From assembly GCA_024636675.1 (NCBI GenBank), contig JAGXGM010000036.1, positions 1-64,000 of the forward strand: a stretch of 64,000 nt of DNA, written 5' to 3'. Source of the stretch: Hydrogenophilales bacterium. Its GTDB lineage: Bacteria > Pseudomonadota > Gammaproteobacteria > Burkholderiales > Thiobacillaceae. The position numbers and the translations under genes are program-made. Below are positions 17,870 through 26,208 of the stretch, piece after piece. The notes beneath the pieces were generated by a model. It did not search any database, was not told where the DNA came from, and was given only the letters and a program-made list of their open reading frames with translations. The number at the start of each line of letters is the position of its first letter. Position 1 is the stretch's first letter.

Positions 17870-19638
17870 TGGCAAAGAAGCTCAAGCCGGTGGACGCTGT
17901 GCTGGTCGGGATGGGATGGACAGGCGCCATCTTCGCCAAGGAGCTTGCCGAGGCCGGGCTCCGCGTGGTCGGCCTGGAACGCGGCCGCATGCACGAGACC
18001 ATTCCCGACTGGCAGTCGCCCGCGATGCACGACGAACTGAAGTACGCGGTACGGTGGGGAATGATGGTGGACGTTTCGAAGGAAACGCTGACTTTTCGCA
18101 ACCATTCCGACCAGACCGCGCTGCCGATGCGCCAGCTGGGTTCTTTTTTGCCTGGCACCGATGTCGGCGGGGCCGGCGTTCACTGGAACGGCCAGACCTA
18201 CCGGTTCCTGCCGAGCGATTTCACGCTGCGCAGCCACTACAGCAAAAAATACGGCCGCGATTTCATCGCCCCCGATCTCACGGTGCAGGACTGGGGCGTG
18301 ACCTACCCGGAGCTGGAGCCGTTTTACGACCACTTCGAACGGGTCTGCGGCGTCGGTGGGCGGGCCGGGAATCTCAAGGGCCAGCGCATGCCCGGTGGCA
18401 ATCCGTTTGAAGGGCCGCGCAGCCGCGAGTATCCGAACCCGCCAATGATCCAGGCGCATGCCGGCGCTCTTTTTGAAAAAGCGGCGGCGTCGCTGGGGCT
18501 GCATCCATTCCCGGAGCCCTCTTCCAATATGTCGCGGGCGTACACCAACCCCTTCGGCGCCCAATTGAAACCGTGCATGTACTGCGGGTTCTGCGAGCGT
18601 TTCGGCTGCGAACATTTCGCCAAGGCCAGCCCCCAGGTTTGCGTGCTGCCCTTGGCGATGCGCAACCCCAACTTCGAGCTGCGCACCGGGGCCCACGTCA
18701 ACCGGGTGCTGCTGGACGCCTCCGGCCGGCGCGCCACCGGCGTGCTGTATGTCGACGGCCAGGGACGCGAGTTCGAGCAACCGGCGGATATCGTCGTGCT
18801 CTGTGCCTACGGCTTGTGGAACGTTCACCTGCTGCTGGTTTCGGGCATCGGCACGCCCTACGATCCGGCGACCGGACAAGGCGTTGTGGGCCGCAATTAC
18901 GCTTACCAGACCACGAGCTCGGTCAAGGTTTTCTACCCGCCCGACGTCAACATCAATCCGTTCATGGGGGCCGGCGCACTGGGAACCGTGATCGACGATT
19001 TCAACGGCGACAACTTCGACCACGGTCCGCTCGACTTCATCGGCGGCGGTTACATTGCCGCCCACACCACGGGCGGGCGGCCGATCATGTATCACCCGGT
19101 GCCGCCGGGCACGCCCCGCTGGGGCAGCGCCTGGAAGAGGGCCGTGGCTGACAACTACAACCATGTTGCCAGTATCGACTGCCACGGATCGTCCATGTCG
19201 CGGCGGCAGAATTATCTATCGCTCGACCCGACCTACAAGGATGCGCACGGCCGCCCGCTGCTCCGGCTCACGTTCGATTTCCCGGAAAACGACCGTCGCA
19301 TGTCGCGCCATCTCACCGACCAGGCGGAGCGCATCGCAAAGGCGATGGGCGGCCGGCTCACCGATCGCAGCGACCGCTCGGATACCTACAGCATCGTGCC
19401 CTACCAGACCACGCACAACACCGGGGGCGCCATCATGGGCACCGACCCCCGAACCAGCGCGGTGAACAGATATCTGCAGAGCTGGGACGTGCCGAATTTG
19501 TTCGTGCAGGGCGCGTGCGCGTTTCCGCAGAACGCCGGCTACAACCCCACCGATACGGTCGGCGCCCTCGCCTACTGGTCGGTCAAGGCGCTGATCGAAC
19601 GTTACCTCAAGCGGCCCGGGCCGCTGGTCCAGACATGA
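17869..19638 (+). CDS. GMC-family FAD-dependent dehydrogenase (gluconate 2-dehydrogenase alpha-like)
   Basis: The 589-residue flavoprotein has an FAD-binding GMGWTG motif near the N-terminus (VDAVLVGMGWTGAIFAKEL) and the GMC C-terminal signature with the active-site histidine region THNTGGAIMG and NPTDTVGALAYW. A Cys-rich stretch CMYCGFCERFGC (about residues 236-247) is present, as in related dehydrogenases that bind an Fe-S cluster. It should oxidise a sugar, sugar acid or alcohol and pass electrons to a c-type cytochrome, encoded next with a four-base overlap. It lacks its own signal peptide and would rely on subunit 3 for export. The substrate cannot be told from sequence. Confidence 0.9.
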   Translation: MAKKLKPVDAVLVGMGWTGAIFAKELAEAGLRVVGLERGRMHETIPDWQSPAMHDELKYAVRWGMMVDVSKETLTFRNHSDQTALPMRQLGSFLPGTDVGGAGVHWNGQTYRFLPSDFTLRSHYSKKYGRDFIAPDLTVQDWGVTYPELEPFYDHFERVCGVGGRAGNLKGQRMPGGNPFEGPRSREYPNPPMIQAHAGALFEKAAASLGLHPFPEPSSNMSRAYTNPFGAQLKPCMYCGFCERFGCEHFAKASPQVCVLPLAMRNPNFELRTGAHVNRVLLDASGRRATGVLYVDGQGREFEQPADIVVLCAYGLWNVHLLLVSGIGTPYDPATGQGVVGRNYAYQTTSSVKVFYPPDVNINPFMGAGALGTVIDDFNGDNFDHGPLDFIGGGYIAAHTTGGRPIMYHPVPPGTPRWGSAWKRAVADNYNHVASIDCHGSSMSRRQNYLSLDPTYKDAHGRPLLRLTFDFPENDRRMSRHLTDQAERIAKAMGGRLTDRSDRSDTYSIVPYQTTHNTGGAIMGTDPRTSAVNRYLQSWDVPNLFVQGACAFPQNAGYNPTDTVGALAYWSVKALIERYLKRPGPLVQT

Positions 19639-20483
19639 GCGCGGGCCGGATACGGCCTCCCGGCGGGGCGCTGCTGCTGATCGTCGCAGTGATTGCGCTG
19701 GCCGGCGCGGCGGCGTTGGCCGTCATCGCACAAATGCCGTCGCGACCGGCGCCGGGCGCGACCCTACAGCCGGCGAATGCGCCGCTCGCCCGCGCGGAAG
19801 CGGGGCGGCCGGCGCCGGCGACCGCGATACCGACCACCGCCAATCCGGAAGTGATCCCGGAGATCGGCGCCGCGCCCCTGTTCGTCGCGTTCGAGGGTGA
19901 TCCCCGGGCCGGCCAGCGCGCGGTGATGGGGGCTGCCAGCGGCGGGCCCGACGCCGCCTGTTTCAAATGCCACGGCGTCGCCGGCGAAGGCGACAGCGTC
20001 GGCGCATTCCCCCGGCTTGCGGGACAGCCGGCCTACTACCTCTACCGCCAGCTCACCAGCTTTGCCGATGGCCGCCGGCCCCACGACATCATGAGTCCGA
20101 TCGCAGCACAGATGACCGAGCAGGAACGGCGCGACGCCGCCGCCTATTACGCCGCCGCCCGGGCGCCATTCCGGCCCCTGCCCCCGGGCGATCCCAAGCT
20201 GCTGCAATTGGGCGGCCGCATTGCGATCGCCGGATCGCAAGCACGTGGCGTGCAGGCCTGCGTCGGCTGCCACGGTCCCGACGGTCTCGGCGTGCCGCCG
20301 GACACGCCTTACCTGGCCGGCCAGGACGCGGCCTATATGGAAGCGCAACTGCAACGATGGAGCGAGGGCCGGCGCGACACCGACCCGCTCGGCGTGATGG
20401 CCGACATCGCCCGTCGTCTGAGTCCCCAGGAACGGCAATGGGTCGTCCGCTATTTCGCGGCGCTGCCGCCGCCCGCGTCATGA
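19635..20483 (+). CDS. Membrane-anchored di-heme cytochrome c
   Basis: A 282-residue protein with an N-terminal hydrophobic anchor (about residues 11-33), an Ala/Pro-rich linker and two cytochrome c domains with CFKCH (Cys109, Cys112, His113) and CVGCH (Cys209, Cys212, His213). This is a c4/c553-like arrangement facing the periplasm. It is translationally coupled to the GMC gene before it and to the next cytochrome gene after it (ATGA at both ends). It is likely the electron acceptor of the dehydrogenase, handing electrons to the oxidase. I chose the start overlapping the GMC stop because a membrane anchor follows it directly. Confidence 0.9.
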   Translation: MSAGRIRPPGGALLLIVAVIALAGAAALAVIAQMPSRPAPGATLQPANAPLARAEAGRPAPATAIPTTANPEVIPEIGAAPLFVAFEGDPRAGQRAVMGAASGGPDAACFKCHGVAGEGDSVGAFPRLAGQPAYYLYRQLTSFADGRRPHDIMSPIAAQMTEQERRDAAAYYAAARAPFRPLPPGDPKLLQLGGRIAIAGSQARGVQACVGCHGPDGLGVPPDTPYLAGQDAAYMEAQLQRWSEGRRDTDPLGVMADIARRLSPQERQWVVRYFAALPPPAS

Positions 20484-20902
20484 ACCGCGCATCGGTTTGG
20501 CCCCTGGCAACGGCAGCCGCGGCCGCGCTGCTGGGCGGCTGTGACGGCGCGCTGGACGGGGTTCGCGCACTCGGCAACCAGCACGCCGTGGTCGCCCCCG
20601 GGGTCATGCATCGCGTGCTGCAGGGCGACCCCGAACGCGGGCGCCGCCTGCTCACTGCGCACGCCTGCAATACCTGCCACATGATCCCCGGGGAACGGGC
20701 GCCTGCAGCCCACGTGGGGCCGCCGCTCACCGGGTTCGCGCGGCGCACCAACATCGGCGGCAGCCTGCCGAACAAGCCCGAGACGCTGGTGCGTTTCATC
20801 ATGAACGCGCCGAGCGAGCTCCCCGGCACCGGCATGCCGGATCTTGAGGTAAGCGAACCGGAGGCGCGCGATATTGCCGCGCTGCTCTACACGCTGCGAT
20901 GA
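20480..20902 (+). CDS. Cytochrome c lipoprotein
   Basis: A 140-residue protein with a lipoprotein signal peptide (lipobox LGGC, Cys21) and one heme-binding CNTCH (Cys63, Cys66, His67). The later Met in GTGMPDLEV (about residue 119) could be the sixth heme ligand. It ends with the typical cytochrome c helix EARDIAALLYTL. It should be anchored to the outer face of the inner membrane and shuttle electrons to the oxidase. Start and stop overlap the neighbouring genes by four bases. Confidence 0.88.
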   Translation: MNRASVWPLATAAAAALLGGCDGALDGVRALGNQHAVVAPGVMHRVLQGDPERGRRLLTAHACNTCHMIPGERAPAAHVGPPLTGFARRTNIGGSLPNKPETLVRFIMNAPSELPGTGMPDLEVSEPEARDIAALLYTLR

Positions 20903-21915
20903 AAACACCCACACTCCCCCTGCCCTGTCTGGTCGTCGCGCTGGCTGCGCTGAGTCCGTTCGCTGCGATGGCAGTCGAACCGCTGCAGTCCGCCGTCGAT
21001 CCGCGCTCGCCGGCGGCGGGCGACATTGCCTTCATCTGGTGGCTGTTGCTGGCCGGCGGAACGCTTATCTTCGTCGGCGTGATGACGCTGCTGCTTTTCG
21101 CGATGCTGTCGCGGCGGCCCCGTCGCCCGGTGGGTGCGCGCCTGTTCATCGTCGGCGGTGGCCTGGTGTTCCCGGGCGTCGTGCTTAGTGCACTGCTGGT
21201 CTACACCGTGATCGTCGGTGCGCGCATCACCGCGCCGCCCGCTGACGATGCGCTCCAGATCGACGTCACCGCCCAGATGTGGTGGTGGGATGTGCGCTAC
21301 CGGGACCCCGACGGCGACGGCAGTGCGTTTCTCGTGACGGCCAACGAACTGCGCATTCCGGTCGGGAAACCGGTCCTGCTGCGGCTGCATTCGGCCGACG
21401 TGATCCACAGCTTCTGGGTCCCCAACCTGTCCGGCAAGGTCGACATGATTCCGGGCCGGGTCAACCGGCTAACGCTGCAGGCCGACGCCGCGGGAACGTA
21501 TCGCGGCCAATGTGCGGAGTTCTGCGGCCTGCAGCATTCCCGGATGGCGTTGCACGTGGTCGCCGAGCCGGTGGCGGACTGGGAACGCTGGGTCGCCCAA
21601 CGCCGCGAAGTGCCGGCGGAGCCAGCCGGCGACGTATTGCAGCGGGGACGCCGGGTCTTCCTGGAAACCGGTTGCGTCGCCTGCCATGCGGTACGCGGCG
21701 TAAGCAATCCGCCACCGGGCCTCGCGCCGGATCTGACCCATGTCGGGAGTCGTCCGTCGATCGGCGCGGGCCTGCTGACGAATACGCCAGGCAACCTCGC
21801 GGCGTGGATCGCGTCCGCGCAGTCGCTCAAACCCGGCAGCAAAATGCCGTCCTTCCACAACCTCGACGGCGAGTCGCTCACGGCCCTCGCCGCCTATCTT
21901 GCGAGCCTCGAATGA
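20899..21915 (+). CDS. ctaC: Cytochrome c oxidase subunit II with C-terminal cytochrome c domain (caa3 type)
   Basis: A 338-residue subunit II: signal peptide, two membrane helices (about 44-70 and 80-102), the CuA cupredoxin domain with VIHSFWVPNL and CAEFCGLQHSRM (all CuA ligands present), then a fused cytochrome c domain with CVACH. Such fusion defines caa3-type oxidases, in which electrons enter through the fused heme. The gene overlaps both neighbours by four bases. The layout of II-I/III-small protein resembles the alternative CoxMNOP oxidase described in rhizobia (from memory). Confidence 0.93.
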   Translation: MKTPTLPLPCLVVALAALSPFAAMAVEPLQSAVDPRSPAAGDIAFIWWLLLAGGTLIFVGVMTLLLFAMLSRRPRRPVGARLFIVGGGLVFPGVVLSALLVYTVIVGARITAPPADDALQIDVTAQMWWWDVRYRDPDGDGSAFLVTANELRIPVGKPVLLRLHSADVIHSFWVPNLSGKVDMIPGRVNRLTLQADAAGTYRGQCAEFCGLQHSRMALHVVAEPVADWERWVAQRREVPAEPAGDVLQRGRRVFLETGCVACHAVRGVSNPPPGLAPDLTHVGSRPSIGAGLLTNTPGNLAAWIASAQSLKPGSKMPSFHNLDGESLTALAAYLASLE

Positions 21916-24440
21916 GCAGCGCATACGACGCCACCCGCGCGGACGAACCCATTACCGACGCTGAGCGTCGCCAGTTGCATGAAGTGTGGGCGCAGCCGCG
22001 CGGCTGGCGCCGTTTTTCGGAGATAAACAACAGCGTCATCGGCTTCTATTATCTGGTGACGGCCCTCGGCTTCCTGTTCGCTGGCGGGATATTGGCGCTG
22101 CTGATTCGCCTGCAGCTTGCCGTGCCCGACAACACGCTGCTGTCCCCCGAGACCTACAACCAGGTCTTCACGATGCACGGCACCACGATGATGTTCCTGT
22201 TCGCGGTGCCGGCCGTCGAGGCCGTCGCGGTGTACCTGTTGCCGCAAATGCTCGGCGCGCGCGACCTGCCGTTCCCGCGGCTTTCGGCCTTCGGCTACTG
22301 GTGCTACCTGTTCGGCGGCATCCTCGCCTTCTCCAGCCTGTTCTTCGGGATCGCGCCCGACGGCGGCTGGTTCATGTACGCGCCGCTGACCACCAGCGCG
22401 TACTCCCCAGGGATCAACGCAGACGTCTGGCTGCTTGGCATCGGCTTCATCGAGATTTCCGCGATCACGGCGGCGATCGAGATCATCGTCGGTGTGCTGC
22501 GCACGCGGGCGCCGGGCATGTCGCTCAACCGGATTCCGCTGTTCGGCTGGTACATGCTCGTGACCGCGACAATGATCCTGTTCGGCTTTCCGCCCATGCT
22601 GCTGGGCGACGCGCTGCTGGAATTGCAGCGCGCGCTCGACCTGCCCTTCTTCGACGCCAATCGCGGCGGCGACCCGCTGTTGTGGCAGCACCTGTTCTGG
22701 ATGTTCGGCCATCCCGAGGTCTACATCATCTTTCTGCCGGCTGCGGGCATCGTGTCGATGATCCTCCCGACCTTCGCGCAGCGCCCGTTCGTGGGTTACC
22801 ACTGGGCGGTGCTCGGCGCGATCGGCGTCGGGTTCCTGAGCTTTGCGCTGTGGGTGCACCACATGTTCGCCACCGGCCTGCCGCATATTTCACTGAGCTT
22901 TTTTTCGGCCGCCAGCATGCTGGTGGTGATCCCCAACGCGATTCAGTTTTTCTGCTGGATTGCGACGCTCTGGCTCGGGAAGCCGCTGTTCAAGCTGCCG
23001 ATGCTCTACCTCGTCGGGTTCTTTTCGGTGTTTCTCATCGGTGGCCTGACCGGCGTGATGGTCGCGGTCCTGCCGTTCGACTGGCAGGCCCACGACACCT
23101 ATTTCATCGTGGCTCACCTGCACTACGTGCTGATCGGCGGCATGGTGTTTCCGCTGCTCGCCGGCATTGTGTACTGGCTGCCGGCATCCACCGGGCGAAT
23201 GATGGACGAGCGCCTCGGCAAGATCGCGTTCTGGCTGTTGTTTTCCGGTTTCAACCTCGCTTTTCTGCCGATGCACTGGACCGGCCTGATCGGCATGCCG
23301 CGGCGCATCTACACCTATGGCGCGGACATGGGCTGGAGCGGACTGAACATGGCATCGACCATCGGTGCGCTGGTGCTCGCCGCCGGCTTCGCACTGTTCG
23401 CCTATGCCGTCGTCCACGCTGCGCGACGCGGCCGCCAGGCGCCCGACAACCCGTGGAACGCGGGCACCCTCGAATGGGTGGAAGGCATTCCGTTGCGCAA
23501 GCACGGCTTCACCAGCGTGCCGATTATCCGCTCGCGCTATCCCGCGTGGGAGCAGCCGGAGCTGGCCGCAGAAGTTCGGGAAGGACGTCATCACCTCGCG
23601 CATGCGAGAAACGCTCGCCGCGAAACCATCGTGACCACCGCGGTCGACGCCCGGCCCGATTACGTCCTGGCGCTACCGCACCCGACCTGGATCCCGATGA
23701 TCACGGCCATCCTGGTCACGGTGTGCTTTGTCTCGCTGACCTTTAAAGCCACAAGCGTGGCGCTGGTTGCAGCCGTGCTGATCATACCGATGCTCTACCT
23801 GTGGGTTTGGCGCACGCCCGCTCCCGTAGGTGAAGTCGTGGACGCAGGGCGCGGCCTGACCCTTCCGGCCTTCGTTTCAGGCCCGCGTTCGGTGCTCTAT
23901 AGCGGCGTAACGGTGTCGCTGATTTTCGATGCCATAGCCTTCGGCGCGCTGGTGTTCAGCTACCTCTATCTTTTTACCGTGCGCGGGCTGCCCTGGCCTC
24001 CGGCGGGCTATCCGCTGGATGACCTTGCAACCGCGGGCATCCCGGCCCTGCTGGCGCTCGCGCTGCTGGCAGTGGGCATGCTCGCCCTGCGCCTGCTGCG
24101 CCAGGACCGCCGCGGTCTGACGGGGATGGCGGTGGCGGTCGCGCTGGCGCTGCAGGCCGGCGCATTTGCAGCCTTGCTGGCATGGATGCGGCCCATCTCC
24201 GCGACAGCCGACGCCTATGGCGCGACCGTCTGGACCCTGGCGGGCTATGCCATGGCCCACCTGGCCGTCTCCGCGATCATGGCGGTGTATGTGCTGATCG
24301 CGCTCGCGGCCGGCCGGCTCTCGGCCGGCCGGCCGCTCGCGCTGGAAAACACGGAGCGGGTAAACCGGTTCAGCGCGCTGCTGATGCTGATCACGCTGGC
24401 GCTGATTTCACTTTTTCCCAGGATCATCGGCCATGGATGA
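21912..24440 (+). CDS. ctaD: Cytochrome c oxidase subunit I fused to a subunit III-like domain
   Basis: The 842-residue protein has a heme-copper oxidase subunit I part (about 1-560) and a C-terminal subunit III-like membrane part (about 590-842). Metal ligands are intact: MHGTTMMFLF, GHPEVY (His267, Glu269, Tyr271), VHHMF (His316, His317) and AHLHYV. GARDLPFPR keeps the D-channel aspartate. The K-channel lysine is absent: at the right spacing of 29 residues after the first CuB histidine the sequence reads NAIQFFCW, so Gln345 stands for Lys and Asn342 for Thr. The D-channel asparagines also look replaced. Start ATG overlaps the subunit II stop. It would reduce O2 with electrons from the cytochromes encoded upstream. 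Confidence 0.92.
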   Translation: MSSAYDATRADEPITDAERRQLHEVWAQPRGWRRFSEINNSVIGFYYLVTALGFLFAGGILALLIRLQLAVPDNTLLSPETYNQVFTMHGTTMMFLFAVPAVEAVAVYLLPQMLGARDLPFPRLSAFGYWCYLFGGILAFSSLFFGIAPDGGWFMYAPLTTSAYSPGINADVWLLGIGFIEISAITAAIEIIVGVLRTRAPGMSLNRIPLFGWYMLVTATMILFGFPPMLLGDALLELQRALDLPFFDANRGGDPLLWQHLFWMFGHPEVYIIFLPAAGIVSMILPTFAQRPFVGYHWAVLGAIGVGFLSFALWVHHMFATGLPHISLSFFSAASMLVVIPNAIQFFCWIATLWLGKPLFKLPMLYLVGFFSVFLIGGLTGVMVAVLPFDWQAHDTYFIVAHLHYVLIGGMVFPLLAGIVYWLPASTGRMMDERLGKIAFWLLFSGFNLAFLPMHWTGLIGMPRRIYTYGADMGWSGLNMASTIGALVLAAGFALFAYAVVHAARRGRQAPDNPWNAGTLEWVEGIPLRKHGFTSVPIIRSRYPAWEQPELAAEVREGRHHLAHARNARRETIVTTAVDARPDYVLALPHPTWIPMITAILVTVCFVSLTFKATSVALVAAVLIIPMLYLWVWRTPAPVGEVVDAGRGLTLPAFVSGPRSVLYSGVTVSLIFDAIAFGALVFSYLYLFTVRGLPWPPAGYPLDDLATAGIPALLALALLAVGMLALRLLRQDRRGLTGMAVAVALALQAGAFAALLAWMRPISATADAYGATVWTLAGYAMAHLAVSAIMAVYVLIALAAGRLSAGRPLALENTERVNRFSALLMLITLALISLFPRIIGHG

Positions 24441-24840
24441 TTACCCGCCTCCGCGGCCGACAGCACCCGACCGGGATACACGCGCAAGCGCGTGGCATCT
24501 GGCCGCACCCCCCGCGGTGTTCCTTGTGCATTTCGGAGCGGTCTACGGCTGGACCGGGCTGGCGTGCGGCTTGGGCTGGGCCGCGCAGCGCTGGGGCGGC
24601 GTCACCGTGGTCCATATCGGAATCCTGCTGTTGACCGCCGTGGCCCTCGCGGTGTTGTGGTCGACGCGCCCGCCTGCCGAGCCCGAAGCGCCGAGCGAGA
24701 TCGAAAACCCCTACGACCCGGCAGAGCGCCGGCATTTCATTGCGACCACCTCCCGTATGCTGGTCTGGCTGGTTACCGTGGCGACGGTGATGGTCGCGCT
24801 GACATCTGTGTTCGCGCGCAGCTGCGCGGGCGGATTATGA
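24433..24840 (+). CDS. Small membrane protein of the oxidase operon
   Basis: A 135-residue protein with three probable membrane helices (about 21-47, 53-76 and 106-127) and a charged central loop (PSEIENPYDPAERRHFI). Its start overlaps the end of the subunit I-III gene by eight bases and its stop overlaps the ctaG start (ATGA). By position it may be the second part of a split subunit III or an accessory subunit of the oxidase; I do not recognise the sequence itself. Confidence 0.75.
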   Translation: MDDYPPPRPTAPDRDTRASAWHLAAPPAVFLVHFGAVYGWTGLACGLGWAAQRWGGVTVVHIGILLLTAVALAVLWSTRPPAEPEAPSEIENPYDPAERRHFIATTSRMLVWLVTVATVMVALTSVFARSCAGGL

Positions 24841-25727
24841 GGACGATGCCAAACCTCGCGGCGCGCAGCGCGGCAGTCGCAGGCGGCTGGGGCCTGCCCG
24901 CGGTCGCGGCGGCGCACAGCGTCGGCGTGTCGGAGAGCGCCGGCCCATCGGACGTGCTGCTGGTCCTGGTGCCGCTGCTGGTCGGCACGCTGCTCTATAT
25001 TGCCGGCCTCGCCCGGCGCGCCGCGACCACAGGTCTCACACAGCGGTCAAGGGGCCGCGCTGCGTCCTTCGGGCTGGGCATCACGCTGCTTGCGATCGCG
25101 CTGCTCGGGCCCCTCGAAGCCTGGGCCGAGCTGTCGTTTTCGGCACACATGGCGCAGCACATGGTGCTGATCGCGCTGGCACCGCCGCTGCTGCTGCTCG
25201 GGCGCCCCGGGGCGGCATGGCTGCGCGCGCTGCCGCAGGCCTGGCGTGCGGCAGCGACCAGCCCGCAACGCTGGCCGGGCGCGCGCGTGGTGAGCCGGTG
25301 GACGCGCTCGGTTGCCGCCACCTCGCTGCTGCATGGTGCCGTCCTCTGGGGCTGGCATGCGCCGGCAGCGTTCGAGATGGCGCTGCGTCACAACACCATA
25401 CACTGGCTCGAGCACCTCACGCTGCTGGCCACCGGCATGCTGTTCTGGCGCGCGCTGCTGCGCGCCCGTGGCGTCATGCTTGGCTGGGGGTTGGTGTGGA
25501 TGCTCGTGACCGTCATCCACAGCGGCATGCTCGGTGCGCTGATCACGCTTGCGCCGAGGCCGCTCTACGGTATCTATATCGAGCGCGGCGGCGTAGCGGA
25601 CGTGCTGGCCGACCAGCAACTCGCCGGCCTCATCATGTGGGTGCCCATGGGCACGGTCTATCTGCTGGCGGCGCTGCTATTTGCAGCGCGCGGCCTTCGC
25701 ATTCGCGAAACCTCGCCCGCGCACTAG
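24837..25727 (+). CDS. ctaG: Cytochrome c oxidase assembly protein, caa3_CtaG family
   Basis: The 296-residue multi-helix membrane protein matches the caa3_CtaG family: FSAHMAQHMVLIALAPPLLLLG, LHGAVLWGWHAPAAFE, HWLEHLTLLATGMLFW and DQQLAGLIMWVPMG. Members of this family are needed for making active caa3-type oxidase, probably by helping copper delivery. It differs from the periplasmic Cox11-type CtaG. The start overlaps the preceding stop by four bases, and the gene ends the nine-gene string that began at 16863. Confidence 0.92.
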   Translation: MRTMPNLAARSAAVAGGWGLPAVAAAHSVGVSESAGPSDVLLVLVPLLVGTLLYIAGLARRAATTGLTQRSRGRAASFGLGITLLAIALLGPLEAWAELSFSAHMAQHMVLIALAPPLLLLGRPGAAWLRALPQAWRAAATSPQRWPGARVVSRWTRSVAATSLLHGAVLWGWHAPAAFEMALRHNTIHWLEHLTLLATGMLFWRALLRARGVMLGWGLVWMLVTVIHSGMLGALITLAPRPLYGIYIERGGVADVLADQQLAGLIMWVPMGTVYLLAALLFAARGLRIRETSPAH

Positions 25728-26085
25728 AGAGAAAGCAGATTTGATTGCGCCTGTAAGCTGTTGATTGCAAACGCCGCCGCCCCCCGCTCAGGCCGCGACC
25801 GGAGACATGCGCAAAAGCGCGGGCAGGCTTCAGGAAAAAACGAAACGAACACCCGGGGTCTATGCAGCCTTGAATCGTGCGCAGCGGGGGCCTGATCGAC
25901 CCCGGATCGCGCGTGGCCGGAAGGCGGATGAGACCCGATGAAATGCTTATGGTCTACGCTGAATGTGTGATCGCCTGTACTACGCGAGCGAGTCTCAAGC
26001 GACCGATAACCGAACCCTTATTTTTTTCCGGCCCTTTCCAGGCATGAGCGGCGCTGCCGTTGCCCGGCTGGAAAGAGCGCGGCGG
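25728..26085. other. Intergenic region ahead of the TVP38 relic
   Basis: No gene is supported in these 358 bases. Part of it, from about 25945 (GGTCTACGCTGA), resembles the sequence upstream of the TVP38 gene near 15914, so it seems to derive from the same duplicated segment. A T-run at about 26021-26027 follows no clear hairpin. Confidence 0.5.
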
Positions 26086-26208
26086 ATGATGAACCAGACC
26101 TCAAGCAAATATCCCGGCCACCGCGTCCAATCGTTCCTTAACCGGTACGCACCGCAGGCGCTTGCCCGCCATGAAAAAACAGGCGATATCGAGGAGGACT
26201 TGCCGTGA
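26086..26208 (+). pseudogene. Internally deleted relic of the TVP38-like gene
   Basis: A 40-codon ORF, MMNQTSSKYPGHRVQS joined to ALARHEKTGDIEEDLP. The first part matches the start of the TVP38 gene at 16000 (MTKQTSSKSPDKRIQS) and the last part matches its end (ALARYQETGDIGEDVP), so about 210 codons of membrane core are missing in between. Homology at DNA level runs through the stop codon (GCCGTGAGCTG in both). The relic provides GAGGAGG, the ribosome binding site of the next gene, whose GTG start overlaps the relic's TGA. It could still act as a translated leader. Confidence 0.8.
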
